64,000 nucleotides of DNA from Amoebidium appalachense (Eukaryota > Ichthyosporea), in the NCBI GenBank assembly GCA_963693365.1, contig CAVNZM010000003.1, positions 8,742,001-8,806,000 of the forward strand. Direction: 5' to 3'. The notes beneath the pieces are model-generated. The model ran no database searches and was not told where the DNA came from. It was given only the letters and a program-made list of their open reading frames with translations. The translations under genes were made by a program, and so were the position numbers. Of this stretch, positions 48,186 through 60,177 are shown in pieces (positions within the stretch are counted from its first letter, which is position 1; each line of letters starts with the position of its first letter).

Positions 48186-48594
48186 CATTTGAAAGCTTCT
48201 TTATTTTGTTCGGTTTGTACATACCGTCATACTCACTCGTTTGCCATCAAACACGCACAAACCCACCTCCACTCACAAACTGTCGTCCTATCCCCAGACC
48301 ATCCGCCATACCCTTGCCGAGATGAAGACCGAGGTGTCTGTCGGCCGTGCCTTCATCGACCAATGCATTGAACTGCACAAGGAGAAGCGCCTCACCACCG
48401 CCACCGCCAGCATGGCCAAGTACTGGGGCACAGACCTTCAGAACAAGATTGCCGATCAGGGTGTGCAGCTGCACGGTGGCTGGGGCTACATGACTGAGTA
48501 CCCCATCTGCCGTGGGTACATTGACGCTCGCGTCCAGCGTATCTATGGTGGGTCCAATGAGATCATGAAGGAGCTCATTGCCCGTGATATCTAA
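44842..48594 (+). CDS. ACADL: Long-chain acyl-CoA dehydrogenase (ACADL type), complete gene
   Basis: Mitochondrial FAD enzyme of fatty acid beta-oxidation, oxidising acyl-CoA to trans-2-enoyl-CoA and passing electrons to ETF. Exons: 44842-44979, 45269-45322, 45600-45663, 46021-46109, 46319-46462, 46791-46936, 47235-47550, 47859-47915 and 48298-48594. They total 1,305 nt (434 residues; human ACADL 430) with all phases consistent. Residues 1-45 are Ala/Ser/Arg-rich with ARRSYS, a mitochondrial presequence. Domains in order: N-terminal helical (LGTRRIFNE to EQAYSGLTGPGFALHSDIV), middle beta (GAIAMTEPAAGSDLAGMKT, the flavin signature) and C-terminal helical. LPQERLLIADMA contains Glu299, at the position of the LCAD catalytic base in helix G. 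VQLHGGWGYMTEYP and YGGSNEIMKELIARDI end the protein. The upstream in-frame ATG at 44818 is rejected because it lies before the CAG acceptor. Confidence 0.97.
45882..45920 (+). repeat. C tract in ACADL intron 3
   Basis: About 38 C. Further sense-strand C tracts occur in ACADL introns at about 46118-46138 (then A11), 46468-46492, 46725-46746, 46991-47015 and 47646-47672; none is a G tract of this size, apart from one G run in intron 2 (45397-45416). Confidence 0.9.
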
Positions 48595-48955
48595 AAAAAA
48601 TCTTGTGTAATTTGTAAGTTGTGTGTTTTTTAAACACTATTTCTCGGTATTTGAAAAGTATGACCTTAATCTGATCAGCTGATGTTTCTTGTTAAGCAGG
48701 TGCAGGTTGAGAGATCCAAAATGAGCTTTTGTGCATGTGTTTTTGCTGTTTAAGTTGCTTCAGTATGACGTGCGCGGCAGGTGTACACTATATCCCTCCT
48801 AGCAGTGCGTGTCGATTGAGATCGAAGGCGCAAATCTCCCGATGCAGTCGAATGGATTATTCAAGGCAATAGGCATGTCTGTGTGTACATAGCACGATTA
48901 TTTCCGGTGGTTGTGGGGCAACCGCGTGGCAGATAATATATGAGCTGCCTCAACA

Positions 48956-48961
48956 AATAAA
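48956..48961 (+). terminator. Poly(A) signal of ACADL
   Basis: AATAAA 362 bp after the TAA stop, followed by a GT-rich stretch (TTCGTGTTATGTGTTTG) that could be the downstream element. Confidence 0.7.
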
Positions 48962-49938
48962 GGCCGCAGTATCTCCTCAATTTTTCGTGTTATGTGTTTG
49001 ATATCAAAATGTGTACGTGTAGTGGCGTGCATAACTTGATTTAATGGTGGTATTGAAATTAGATGGGGACAGTGGGAAATGGATGGGTAGGGGCAGGTGT
49101 TTGATTTGGGAGAGTTTGTTGCACTCGACGGTGGTGAAGCCTAATGACCAACCGTGGTGAACATGTTGCATTTGCACCATCTTTCATATATATATATGTA
49201 TATATATGCTAGTATGTCCCCTCCTCTCACTCCTCGCGGATCCACCATCACCACCAGCTACCACCACCGCCACACACACACACATACACAACCCACACGC
49301 ACACAGACAACACGCACGCACACACACACGCATGCACACCTCACACACAAACAGACCCAGCATTACACATATCCGCACGCGCAGTGCACGCATGCGCGCA
49401 AAAACACACACAGGTACCCCCCCCCCCCCCCCCCGGCTCAGTATGTGTTCAGGATTTTGCTTGCTGCCATAGTAACTGTTATGAATGTGCAGCAATAACG
49501 TACTGCAGTGCACACTGGGGGGGGGGGGGGGGGGGGGGCTTTCTCTATCATGCAGGACTTGCCTGTATGTGCTTATAACAGTCTGTTTTTTGGCACCAGG
49601 AGTGTTTGGCTATCGCATGTGTATTGATCACTGGGACTATAGTAGAATATGATGATGGTGCTAGTGCTGAGCATTCATATATGGATAGCATGCGAATGAC
49701 TGCGCCAAATCTGCCTTGTATCAAGATTTGATTCTGAATGAAGGACTAACTTGGAACGAATGTGTGGCCGGCGTCCATGCCAGCAGAAATTCAGCCTTAC
49801 AAGAGAATGGCAGCTGCCCCCCCCCCCCCCTTTTTTTTCTTTTTTTAAGCTTACTGATTGAGAATATTTATTGGCCCGGTGGGCATGTAATGCAGCAAAC
49901 AGTACTAGTGGGTGGGGAGTCGGGTAGAGTGTGTGTGT

Positions 49939-49952
<14 letters not shown>

Positions 49953-49999
<47 letters not shown>

Positions 50000-50134
50000 C
50001 TTGAATGCGGAACACGGTACGAAGTACGCATACACGACGAGAAGCATGGTGCAGGACACATGCAAAGGCAAACATTCAAGTATGCAACATCAGCCATGTG
50101 CACAGTATGCGTCATAAGCAGAGCCCATCCTCTG
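49953..50134 (-). mobile_element. Poly(C)-tailed SINE-like element, minus strand
   Basis: On the plus strand: G47 (49953-49999), then TTGAATGCGGAACACGGTAC to GCAGAGCCCATCCTC (50134), i.e. the 3' half of the long subtype with a 47-nt C tail on its own strand. The element ends abruptly at another G tract. Confidence 0.8.
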
Positions 50135-50573
50135 GGGGGGGGGGGGGGGGGGGGAGGATTCATCCCTTCAAATAAGACTTTGAGGGCAGGGGGGATAATA
50201 GTGGAGCCCTTTGGGTACTGGGCGTTTTGGAGGGGGGGGGGGGGGGGGGGGGGAGAGAGGAAGGGGGGGGGGGGGGGGGGGGGGGACTGTTCTTTCAACT
50301 GCCTATCTTGGATCAAAGTTTATCTGCAACAATTATTGGCAGCCAATGAATCTGTTATAGGCATATTTTAGATTATCAAAATTCACCTTTGCGCTGGCCT
50401 TTCAAAGAAGATTATACAGCGCAAAAAAAAAAATCTACTATCCCCTCACAGGTCAATATAGACGTTTTCAGCAACACCCTGCCAGTAATTTTTGTTCACA
50501 GCACGCAAAACCATTTATTAGTAAAAAGAGATATTGAAATTTAGTACATCACAGCGGCCAATATGCGCAACAG

Positions 50574-50693
50574 GTCAGAGAAAAAACAAAATTCTGCTCA
50601 GGGAAAAACAAAGACCACTCATGCCTGTCCTGTGGTCTAGAAAAGAGGGGCATCTACAAACACTTCCCGGACAGCGAAAATATGCTGATTAAG
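50574..50693 (+). CDS. Exon-like open segment with paired cysteines
   Basis: Bounded by an acceptor (CGCAACAG) and a consensus donor (AAG|GTACGT), 120 nt, exactly 40 open codons. The peptide holds C-x9-C-x2-C and KHFPDSEN, loosely like a zinc-binding start of a THAP-type domain. No adjoining exons were identified, so it may be an exon of an unrecognised gene, a transposon remnant, or chance. Confidence 0.3.
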
Positions 50694-51025
50694 GTACGTA
50701 TTCACCTGGGTTAGACAAAAAAGATCAAATTACAAATAATTGAAGTGTTACTTATCTATTGAAAAACCCCAGTCCCTAGGCAACCAGAACCTAACGAGTG
50801 TACGTCTTTGCATGTGAACGTGAATATGCATATCATTGAAGTGTGTGCATGTGGGTGGGTGTGTCATACGGTGCCAGTGTATGTATGTGTGCGCAGGTGT
50901 GTGTGTGTGTGTGTGCGTGTGTGTGCGTGCCTATGCGCGTGCCCTCATGCATTCGAATGTGAGTGTGTATACCTGTACCGATGTGTACAGTCCCTTGTAC
51001 GCCCTTTCCTTATGCTTACTCCTCC

Positions 51026-51074
<49 letters not shown>

Positions 51075-51201
51075 ACACACACACACAAAAAAAAATAAAA
51101 AATTCTTCACAATCCAAAACCAACCACCCAAAACAATCATTAAGATTCAAAACAAAACATTATGCACGCACTTCGTCTGCCTTTCAAATCCAAAACTTTC
51201 C

Positions 51202-52316
51202 CTAGAACCTACCCTGCATGGGTGCACCACTGTCCCCCGAGTAGCTCACATTATCCTCGTTATCTCTCAGGCGTGCAAACCTCCGCCTATCGTTCCTATG
51301 TCTCTTGACTACCCTCGACAACACCACCAGCACAGCCCCACCCACAGAAACACATAAAGCTGCAACAAGTGCATACTGCCATGTGCTCAAACCACCATCG
51401 TCCTGCTGGTTACTTCCTGTTTCGAGTGCCTTGACATCTTGTGTGGTGGTTGGTGAAGCTGAGGGAGTGGGCGTAACAACATGTGGAGGAGATGAGGTTG
51501 GCGTGGAGAAAGAAGGTGGCTCGGTTGGAATTACGGTAGGAGTCACGGACTTCATTGCCGTGGGAGTGTCTACCATTTCACTAGGGGGAGCCTTCTCGCT
51601 AACTGATGGGGTAGGAGAAGGTTGCGTGACATGTGGGTACTTCGGAGGCATTCCGCTGTCTTCAAACGCTGGTGTTTCTTTTGCTTGCTCCACGGAGACA
51701 CCCCCCTCACCAGAGCCACCCCCTCCTTGAGGGAAAAGCACCATGCTGCCGTAGTCCCCTCTACCGCTGTTGTCTGGGGAGAAGCTTCGGTCATGTGTGG
51801 GTATTTTGGAGGCATGTCACTTCCAACAAAAGCTTGCGTTTCTTTCGATTGCTCTACAGAGACTCCGCCCTTGCCAGAGTCACCCTCTCCATGAGGGAAG
51901 AACACCATGGCTGCCGTTGTCCCCTCTACCGCTGTTGTTTGGGGAGACGCTTGCGTGCTGTGTGCGTAAATCGGAGGCATGCCGTTCCCATCAAAGGCTT
52001 GTGTTTCTTTTGCTTGCTCCAAGGAGCTTGCAACCTCACCAAAACTATCCTCCCCATCAGGCATAAACACCATGGGTGCTTTATTGTCTGGTTGCGTAAC
52101 TTGGATATGCATGGTAACTTGTGTAATGAACATGTGGTGCTGGCCGGTATGATGTGTGGCAGTGGCGGCTGCAGTGGTATGTGGCATCTCTTGCGTTTGC
52201 ATTGGAGAATGCATGTCATGGGTGGTAGCAACATCGTTGTGTGTGCTCTGGGGTGCAGAAAGTGACCCAGTGCTGAAGAGCACCGCGGCAAGAATAAAAG
52301 TAGAGAGTGGCTTCAT
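51202..52316 (-). CDS. Mucin-like type I membrane protein with internal repeats, frameshifted
   Basis: No known family recognised. The single open region starts with a signal peptide (MKPLSTFILAAVLFSTGSLS, cleavage near 20-22), then a Thr/His-rich segment and a repeat of about 55 residues: unit 1 at 81-135, unit 2 at 136-190 and a third unit in another frame. Each unit has (M)VFFPHGEG-like, GGVSVEQ(S/A)KET, F...GMPPKYPH and SPQTTAVEGTTAA landmarks. A Pro/Ser/Thr-rich stalk, one transmembrane helix (YALVAALCVSVGGAVLVVL) and a basic tail of about 38 residues follow. Around 51743-51746 one base is missing relative to unit 2 (CATGCTGCC against CATGGCTGCC), so the frame changes from unit 2 to unit 3. 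A pseudogene, sequencing error or an allele cannot be told apart. Upstream TATATATT near 52426 may be the promoter. Confidence 0.7.
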
Positions 52317-52912
52317 TCTTTTGTTGCAAACTCAGTGGGTCCTGTTAATAGAAGGAGGTTTCACTAGAGAAGGGCTATGCTAAGCAAGCATACTAAAACG
52401 TCAAGCCGAATTCGAGCGAGCTTGTCTATATATTCAGTTTAAAACCCAGCCAGGCCCTTTGTGCACACATTCATCTAACGGCGCCGACTGTGAAAAACAG
52501 AAGGCAACAACTGAAGGCAACTGTGTTGACTGTTCACTGTTGAATGCGGCTGTTGACTCTGGGGAGTCTCCCAAAACTCTTTTTTAAGGGGTGAAGGGGC
52601 GCTTTACAAAAAATTCCACATTTCGGATTGTCCAAGAGTCCAAGACTGTAAAAAATTACTATAAAAAATATAACGAACTCTTCATAAAGCTATATGCCTT
52701 TTAAAGGAATAGCACATATGTGAAATCAAATATGTAAACCTGGAAAGTCTTGCAAAGTAAGGGGAAAAGAAAGCCGCGATCGACCAATGAAAATGGCGAT
52801 CTTTTGCATTTTTTACATACCATGAATAAAAACGATCCTCCAGCAACTTCCATGGCTACATACTGGCAGTGGCCAGACACACATACACACATACACACAC
52901 ACGTCACTTGGG

Positions 52913-52987
<75 letters not shown>

Positions 52988-53072
52988 AAAAAACACATGT
53001 ACACAAACACATGTACACACACGTGTACACACACACACACACACACACACTCTCTCTCAGATCTCTCTCTCT

Positions 53073-53107
<35 letters not shown>

Positions 53108-53466
53108 CCCCCGCCTCGCTTCTCTCTCGCTAAATCCGAGTTTCTCTAGAGCTCTAAGAGAGGTAGAGAAGAAGGAAGAGAGAACTAACTAAAGAAAGAG
53201 AGGTAGAGAAGGGGGGGGGAGGCCTACACTGTAGCTATAGATAGGGCCGTGAGAGGGGTAGAGGGAGGAGAGAGAGCTCGAAAGATCTATCAGACAATGA
53301 GATCTAGACGCACACACACAAGATTAATCAATAGATCGACACCTTGCTGCTTTTTTTTTTTAAATTGGTCAATGTATCATGACGAAGGCTGAGTGAAGCA
53401 TATTTTTTTTAAAAAAAATAGGATTATGATATTTTTTTTGTGCCGTGGTGGTGCATGTGGCCAGTT

Positions 53467-53557
<91 letters not shown>

Positions 53558-53980
53558 CAATTGAGAAATTGCTGGAGAAGAGAATGTAGTAAAGCTAGAA
53601 GACACAGGTGGGAAAGGTGGAAAGAAGGTTTACAAGTGGGGTGGTGGGTAAGTCACTCGGAGTGGATGGCTTGGCCCAGGGGGTGAAGGTTAGGGAGTGG
53701 GGGGAGGTGTGAGGGCGAGAATGGGCTTGGTGCGGCGTAATGGTGGTGGGGGTGGTGGGGGTAATCGTAGTGTCTACGGTGTGGGTCGGAGAGGATGCAG
53801 AGGTATGCACATGATCAATTGCAACTTATTACTGTGGTAGTAATGAATTTGAACACAGGTAAACAACTAGGAGAAATTGGGAACGTCGATTCCACCATCA
53901 ATTACTACCGGAGGAAACATTGATGCGCCGACATCACCATAAATTTATCCCCTCCTTGGCATAGATGTGCAATTCACACG
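52317..53980. other. Intergenic region with microsatellites
   Basis: Contains a possible minus-strand promoter for the membrane protein gene, (CA)n (52916-52982), C29 (53078-53106), GA-rich sequence with GAGGTAGAGAAG repeats (53160-53215), and T44 followed directly by G45 (53467-53556). No gene is seen. Confidence 0.6.
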
Positions 53981-54133
53981 GCCTATTTTTCCCCTAGGAG
54001 ACATGTGTGCACAAATGACACCGTGAATTGCTGCTTTTATTGTAATCGGTGCCGGCATGCCTCTAGCAATTACAATAAAAGCAGCAATTCACGGTGTCAT
54101 TTGTGCACACATGTCTCCTAGGGGAAAATAGGC
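53981..54133. mobile_element. Foldback (hairpin) element, 65-bp arms
   Basis: Left arm 53981-54046 and right arm 54069-54133 are reverse complements apart from one extra T in the left arm; the spacer is 22 bp. The arms run from GCCTATTTTTCCCCTAGGAG to CTTTTATTGTAAT. The structure fits a foldback MITE. No flanking target duplication is obvious and no ORF is inside. Confidence 0.85.
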
Positions 54134-55240
<1,107 letters not shown>

Positions 55241-55249
55241 ACCAAGGCT

Positions 55250-55456
55250 TAAATCACTCAGGTAGTCTGTTACATAGTCGTGCAGGTGCAGGGCCATGTG
55301 GTAGCTGATAGACAGAGCCCAATCACCGTTCAGCTTGTGATATTCCTCGTGGTGCTGCTGAAGCAGACACCGCAGTTGCACGATGCTGTCTGACGTTGGT
55401 GAGATACGACCGCAGGGCATTGTCCACAGCCGAGAGAAGAAGCTGGCACCAAGCAC
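55250..55456 (-). CDS. Candidate exon of unknown protein
   Basis: A minus-strand open segment reads an amphipathic, non-repetitive peptide (QLRCLLQQHHEEYHKL, then WALSISYHMALHLHDYVTDY) and lies between possible AG acceptors near 55448-55478 and a GTGCAC donor near 55243. It does not resemble a family I can name, and no linked exons were found. Confidence 0.3.
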
Positions 55457-55584
55457 ATGTCAGTACCTGACCCACCTGAATGACCGGGGTAAAAATTAAG
55501 TGTCAGGTCTCGGAGTCCAGGCTTTCCTGACCAATTTTTCCAGTACCGAGTATGATCGATCAGATGCACGGTGTTTTTTTTTTT

Positions 55585-55703
55585 TTTTTTTGGTTTGTTT
55601 CTAGTTCCCCCATTTTTTTTGCCTTTCCTGTCATTTCTTTCTTTCTTTTTCTTTACTTTTTTTTTTTGGTGGGTGGGTGGGGTGGGTTGGGGAGGCGGTT
55701 GGA

Positions 55704-55755
<52 letters not shown>
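55585..55755. repeat. T tracts followed by long G tract
   Basis: T runs (55574-55591, 55660-55668), GGGTGGGT-type sequence, then G48 (55708-55755, approximate). On the other strand this reads C48, then CCCA, then A. Confidence 0.85.
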
Positions 55756-55756
<1 letters not shown>

Positions 55757-55802
55757 TTCCTCAAACCAGAATGGTTGTGATGCCTTTCCTTTCCATAATA
55801 CC

Positions 55803-55849
<47 letters not shown>

Positions 55850-56042
55850 GAAGGCAGAGAAAAACTCGCTCACCAAATACGCAATGGGGGGTGGAGGCGG
55901 CAAAGGATGTTGTGTGTGATGGAAATAACTTCCTATACTATAATCAGAAGGAACTTTGAGTTCAATAATGGAGAATTAAATAATCGGAAAAGAAAAGAAA
56001 AAATGCACAGGGAAAAACAACCAGTCCAGAAACCCAAAGGAC

Positions 56043-56366
56043 CTACCAGCAATAAGCGGACTGATGGAACTTGGGAACTCGGAATCCTCGGGCAGGCATC
56101 CATTCGAAAAAGGAACTTTCTCCAGCTGGTCGTTGGGGCCAGCACGTGCGTTCATGAGACGGGCTGTGTTTATTTTCAGGTCGATGGCAAGTTTCTTTAA
56201 ATCTTCTCATGTTTGTGACCTCGCCCTCCAACTCTTGAACTGTGTCACGTGTCACGTTTTCGTCAGCTGCAGCAGTAGGCTCTTGACCAGGAAAATGGCC
56301 AGTGGCTGGAACGTGACCATGATGTAAAAATGCAACTGAAGGAAAACGAGTTGAATTCTCATACAC
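56043..56366 (-). CDS. Uncharacterised open frame
   Basis: 107 open codons of complex composition starting MYENSTRFPSVAFLHHGH with a possible short coiled coil (VQELEGEVTNMRRFKE). No recognised domain. It could be a degraded transposase or an exon fragment. Confidence 0.2.
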   Translation of the reverse strand: MYENSTRFPSVAFLHHGHVPATGHFPGQEPTAAADENVTRDTVQELEGEVTNMRRFKETCHRPENKHSPSHERTCWPQRPAGESSFFEWMPARGFRVPKFHQSAYCW

Positions 56367-56698
56367 TTTTCAGGAACATTTGACTGCAAATCTTTGAACA
56401 GGGTTGTTCCCCCCAACGGCCCAGAAATTGTGTTTTGTTTTGGTCGTGTGCAAATTATCTCTTCTGTTACTTGAGTCTCAATCCAGCTGATGACTGTGTA
56501 GGGCTGAAATCAAAGCACAGCTCACAAAAGTTTTCAAAGTGATTACTAAACGTATGTATAACTTGTTCAACTCTGTTGTGCCCTTGGGAACCTGGGCATT
56601 CAATTCGTGAATTCACCACACTTCCGCCTGCGCGAAATGCTGTTTGCAACTGTCAGAGTCCTCTTCTTTTCTTAAAGTTTAAGCTTTTACTCTAAATG

Positions 56699-57110
56699 AC
56701 TTCACTTTTACTTCGATCTCTTAGCTGTCACGTCAACTTTTTTTCCCTATTCTTCACTATGGCAGGTATATAAAGGCTTTCGTTTTTTCTTTTTGTGTGC
56801 ACTTCACTTTTACTTCGATATCTTAGCTGTCACGTCAACTTTTTTTCCCGATTCTTCACCATGGCAGGTATATAAGGTCTTTCGTTTTTTCTTTTTGGGA
56901 CTTCACTTTTACTTCGATCTCTTAGCTGTCACGTCAACTTTTTTTTTTCCCGATTCTTCACCATGGCAGGTATATAAAGGCTTTCGTTTTTTCTTTTTGT
57001 GTGGACTTCACTTTTACTTCGATCTCTTAGCTGTCACCGTGACGTCAACTTTTTTTTCCCGATTCTTCACCATGGCAGGTATATAAAGGCTTTCGTTTTT
57101 TCTTTTTGTG
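56699..57110 (+). promoter_or_regulatory. Four tandem promoter-like units of about 104 bp
   Basis: Units begin at 56699, 56801, 56900 and 57005. Each has CTTCACTTTTACTTCGAT, then TTAGCTGTCACGTCAAC (TGACGTCA-like, complete in unit 4), a T run, CACCATGGCAGG and TATATAA(A)GG, then TTTCGTTTTTTC. Spacing is constant, so every unit carries the same upstream element and TATA box. No conserved gene could be identified immediately downstream; an LTR element begins about 500 bp further on. Confidence 0.75.
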
Positions 57111-57612
57111 GTGGGAAGGGGTCCCACTCAGGGGAACGTGACACTGTGTGTGTGTAGTGCGGCCTTGTCTATTCCTAATGCTGTGAGAGTGTGGGGACAT
57201 TGCAGACATCTCCCTTGCGCGGAGTTTCTCGCTTGAGGAGTGGTTTCTTCGACATCTGGTGGCCCACTGCAACTTACGGTGACTTCTACACGCTATCTAC
57301 GCTTAGGCTACGCGAGCTATTGGCGGTGGGCTGCTGCAACTTCTTCAACTGCTTCTGCGCTGCGTGAGTGGAGGGGTAGCTACTGGGTCGTCGAGGAGCT
57401 TTCCTTGTGGCTGCCGTGTTTTCAGCCTTCAGCAGTATGGCAATGACTGTTATTTTGTGTGGGTAACTTGAAACGGAGAAGCAGAGAGCACAGATGGGTG
57501 TTATGTTATACACAACACAGAGACACACGGGAGAAACACAACCGGAGAGGTGGAACGATTTCAGGAACCATAGAAAATGATTTCAACTGCTTGATATTTA
57601 TTTCAAGATGAC

Positions 57613-58253
57613 ATTCCTTTTATACTGTGGAATGTGAAATCGATAAGCCAATCAAAAGAACGAAAACTCTTTTATCCAACCAGAAAGACGAAAACTATGA
57701 GGGTAAAATAAATCGATCGAAATGCCTGTCGACACAAAGAAGATAAAACACAATCTTCTAATAAAAGTAATCTTCTAACGAAAGTACGGAAACATTTAAC
57801 AAAATGAAACCACTTATGTATCTATTAGTTCACATCATATATTTATACATGTTCTTAACATAACATGTCTAAATATAACTATTCCTAATAGTTGGGGAAC
57901 ATAGAGCAATTCTACATCGTGGGAAAAGAAGGAAAAGGAATGAGGATAGAAAGCGGAATGGAAAGGGAAAGGAATCGAGTAGAATTAATGAGGAATGTAG
58001 GTTACTATATTTGGGAAAATATAACGAGATCTGATTGGACAACTTATTTAGACATTGACGCAAACAACAACACGTGTGCGCGGGCTAAATAGCTCGATGT
58101 GTACACAGATCTAAGATATCTGTGTACACGGAAACGGAAAGGAAAGAAAGAAAGGAAGAAAGGAAAAGGGAAAAGGAAACGAACTACAACAAACTAATAA
58201 ACATGTGTAAAACTCAACTTCTAAGTCTTGCCGTTAATCATGGGTAGATGACA
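57613..58253 (-). repeat. Downstream (3') LTR
   Basis: Minus-strand start TGTCATCTACCCATGATTAA at 58253; the far end near 57613-57620 is less certain because it differs from the other LTR. It includes a hairpin, GTGTACACAGAT (58099-58110) and ATCTGTGTACAC (58118-58129). Confidence 0.85.
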
Positions 58254-58706
58254 TCTCCACTCAAGGGTTGGAAGTTGGGTATGTGTGACGTGTTGGTGGC
58301 TAATATTTTATACTGGGGCCCACCCAGATAAACACAAGGCATAAACATCTTGTGGACTGATTTATAGACTGGTACTCAACCAGTTAAGACACGGGGAAGG
58401 TACGTCCCGACTCGGAGGCCACTAGGTTTAGACTGGCAGTCAACCAGCACGCCATGGCTATAGATATTTATTTACTGGGACGCCATCCCAGTTCGACATA
58501 TACATAAGTCGAATATAAAAGAAAACCAATATATATGGTGGTATATAAATAAACGACGGATGGTGGAGAAGGAATTTCCCACTGAAGATGCACACACTGA
58601 AGATCGATGAAGACAGCAGTAGACTATCGTTGGGAGGTGTCCCTACACGATGATGTGTAGACCACTGGCCAGAGCCCCAACCTACTTGAAGACCACTGTA
58701 AATGAA

Positions 58707-58744
<38 letters not shown>

Positions 58745-58745
58745 C

Positions 58746-58900
58746 TCAGTCACGAACTTGAAGACTGAGGGAAGCACGGTGCTGCTCGAGGGAGGGCCCT
58801 GAGGCAGGGCCTTGGTGAAGATGTCGGCCACGTTGTCCTTGGTGGACACGTAGGTGACGACCACATCCACACTCTTGATGTAGTCCTTCGTGTTGTGGTA
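58746..58900 (-). pseudogene. Remnant of copia RNase H
   Basis: Encodes DVVVTYVSTKDNVADIFTKAL, the characteristic end of copia-type RNase H, in continuity with KHRTKHIAVR in the preceding ORF but separated from it by an in-frame TAG (58901-58903). Confidence 0.85.
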
Positions 58901-60130
58901 CTACCGGACGGCAATGTGTTTGGTCCGGTGCTTGATGCTGTTGGTGTGCAGGGTCATGTTGATGATGCCACAGTGTGTGGCAGGGACGGTGCCCAGGCCT
59001 TGAATGGGGATGGGGGTACACGGGGTAAGGGTGGAGAAATACTCCTTGATGGGGCAGATGTGTGCATTGCAGGCGCTGTCCCAGACGGGGTCGTCACGGT
59101 GTGGTGTGCCGGTGGATGAGATGGGTGCAAAGTGTACACTCTTGTTGCCTTTCTCCTGTTTGGCACGACGAGCAACAGCACAGCCAGGTTCTGGGCAAGA
59201 TGTGATGTGGTGGGGTTCATGGCAATAGGAACACTCCACTCTCTTGTTGTTGTGCTGTCGGTTACGGTTGTCCCTGTTACCACGGGGGTAAGGGGAAGTT
59301 GAACGGGGGCCGGGTGACTTGGACGGACGATGATCACGGGGACGGGACGGGGAGCGGTGAGGTGTACTCTCACGGCGAGGGATACGGTTACGGAGGTCAC
59401 CGGGCGGGAGCATTCTGCTCTGAAGTCCTCGAAGAGGACGGTTGTTGACGGTTGCACCAGTGCCTGCGTCGATGAGGCCGGCACGGATTTCAGCTCCGCG
59501 GATGTCGCTGATGAGCTGGTTGAAGGATGGGTAATTCTTGTTGTTCATCCAGTAGTCGGAGCAGAGACGTTCAATGTCAGTGCAGACTAGGGCGGTGTTC
59601 TTGCGTAGGTGAAGAAAGAACTTGCGCACGACATCCTTGTGTTGGACGGGCTCGTCTAGGCAGGCAAGGGTCGTAGCCAGACGTTGGAGGCGGGTTAGGT
59701 ACGCTGTGACGTTAGGGAAGTCTCGTAGTTCAAGCTCCTCGTAGGTGACTTGAATCTGAGTGACGCGAGCCTCCTTCTCTGCCACATAAGCCATACGCAG
59801 GTTATGGAAGACTTCTCCACCGTGAACACCGTCTTGCATGCGGCCGGAGTCGTAGAGCTCTGTAGGATGAACGGACTGGTTGAGAATTTGGTCGAGGACG
59901 TCGGAAGCTTTCTTGTAGGCGTCCTTGGTGCCGTAGCCTAGCCACTGGTTGTCGTCGGAGCCGTCAACCCACTGTGGTGCCTTGATGGCGTCAACAAATT
60001 TCTCGGCAATGGTGGTTCTTATGAAACGGTGGATTAGTGGCTCCCATTCGAAATAATTGAGACACTTATCGTCCTTCTTCTCGGACGGATTCCATTGTGG
60101 AAGGTTGATGTACGACGGTTTGTCAGTCAT
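58901..60130 (-). CDS. Copia-type Gag with protease start, fused to RNase H fragment
   Basis: 409 codons. Residues 1-250 form a Gag_pre/UBN2-like capsid region (about 35-230), followed by an Arg/Ser/Pro-rich nucleic-acid-binding stretch and a zinc-knuckle-like CSYCHEPHHITSC whose last spacing is one residue shorter than the canonical CCHC. Next is a copia protease start, WDSACNAHICP, where the usual D-S/T-G is D-S-A. About 30 residues later the frame jumps directly to SIKHRTKHIAVR, the end of RNase H, so the deletion joined protease to RNase H in frame. The start ATG lies about 48 bp inside the upstream LTR boundary. Confidence 0.9.
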   Translation of the reverse strand: MTDKPSYINLPQWNPSEKKDDKCLNYFEWEPLIHRFIRTTIAEKFVDAIKAPQWVDGSDDNQWLGYGTKDAYKKASDVLDQILNQSVHPTELYDSGRMQDGVHGGEVFHNLRMAYVAEKEARVTQIQVTYEELELRDFPNVTAYLTRLQRLATTLACLDEPVQHKDVVRKFFLHLRKNTALVCTDIERLCSDYWMNNKNYPSFNQLISDIRGAEIRAGLIDAGTGATVNNRPLRGLQSRMLPPGDLRNRIPRRESTPHRSPSRPRDHRPSKSPGPRSTSPYPRGNRDNRNRQHNNKRVECSYCHEPHHITSCPEPGCAVARRAKQEKGNKSVHFAPISSTGTPHRDDPVWDSACNAHICPIKEYFSTLTPCTPIPIQGLGTVPATHCGIINMTLHTNSIKHRTKHIAVR

Positions 60131-60177
60131 GGTTGAAGCAGTATGTACGGAGGAATTTCGCGGTTGTAACGAGATTG

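Larger units (their letters stand above)
48962..51201. other. Intergenic region downstream of ACADL
   Basis: Contains CA-rich sequence (49273-49412), C and G tracts, a SINE-like element (50000-50134), two G tracts (50231-50254, 50265-50285), an exon-like open segment (50574-50693) and a C50 tract (about 51029-51074). Otherwise featureless. Confidence 0.6.
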
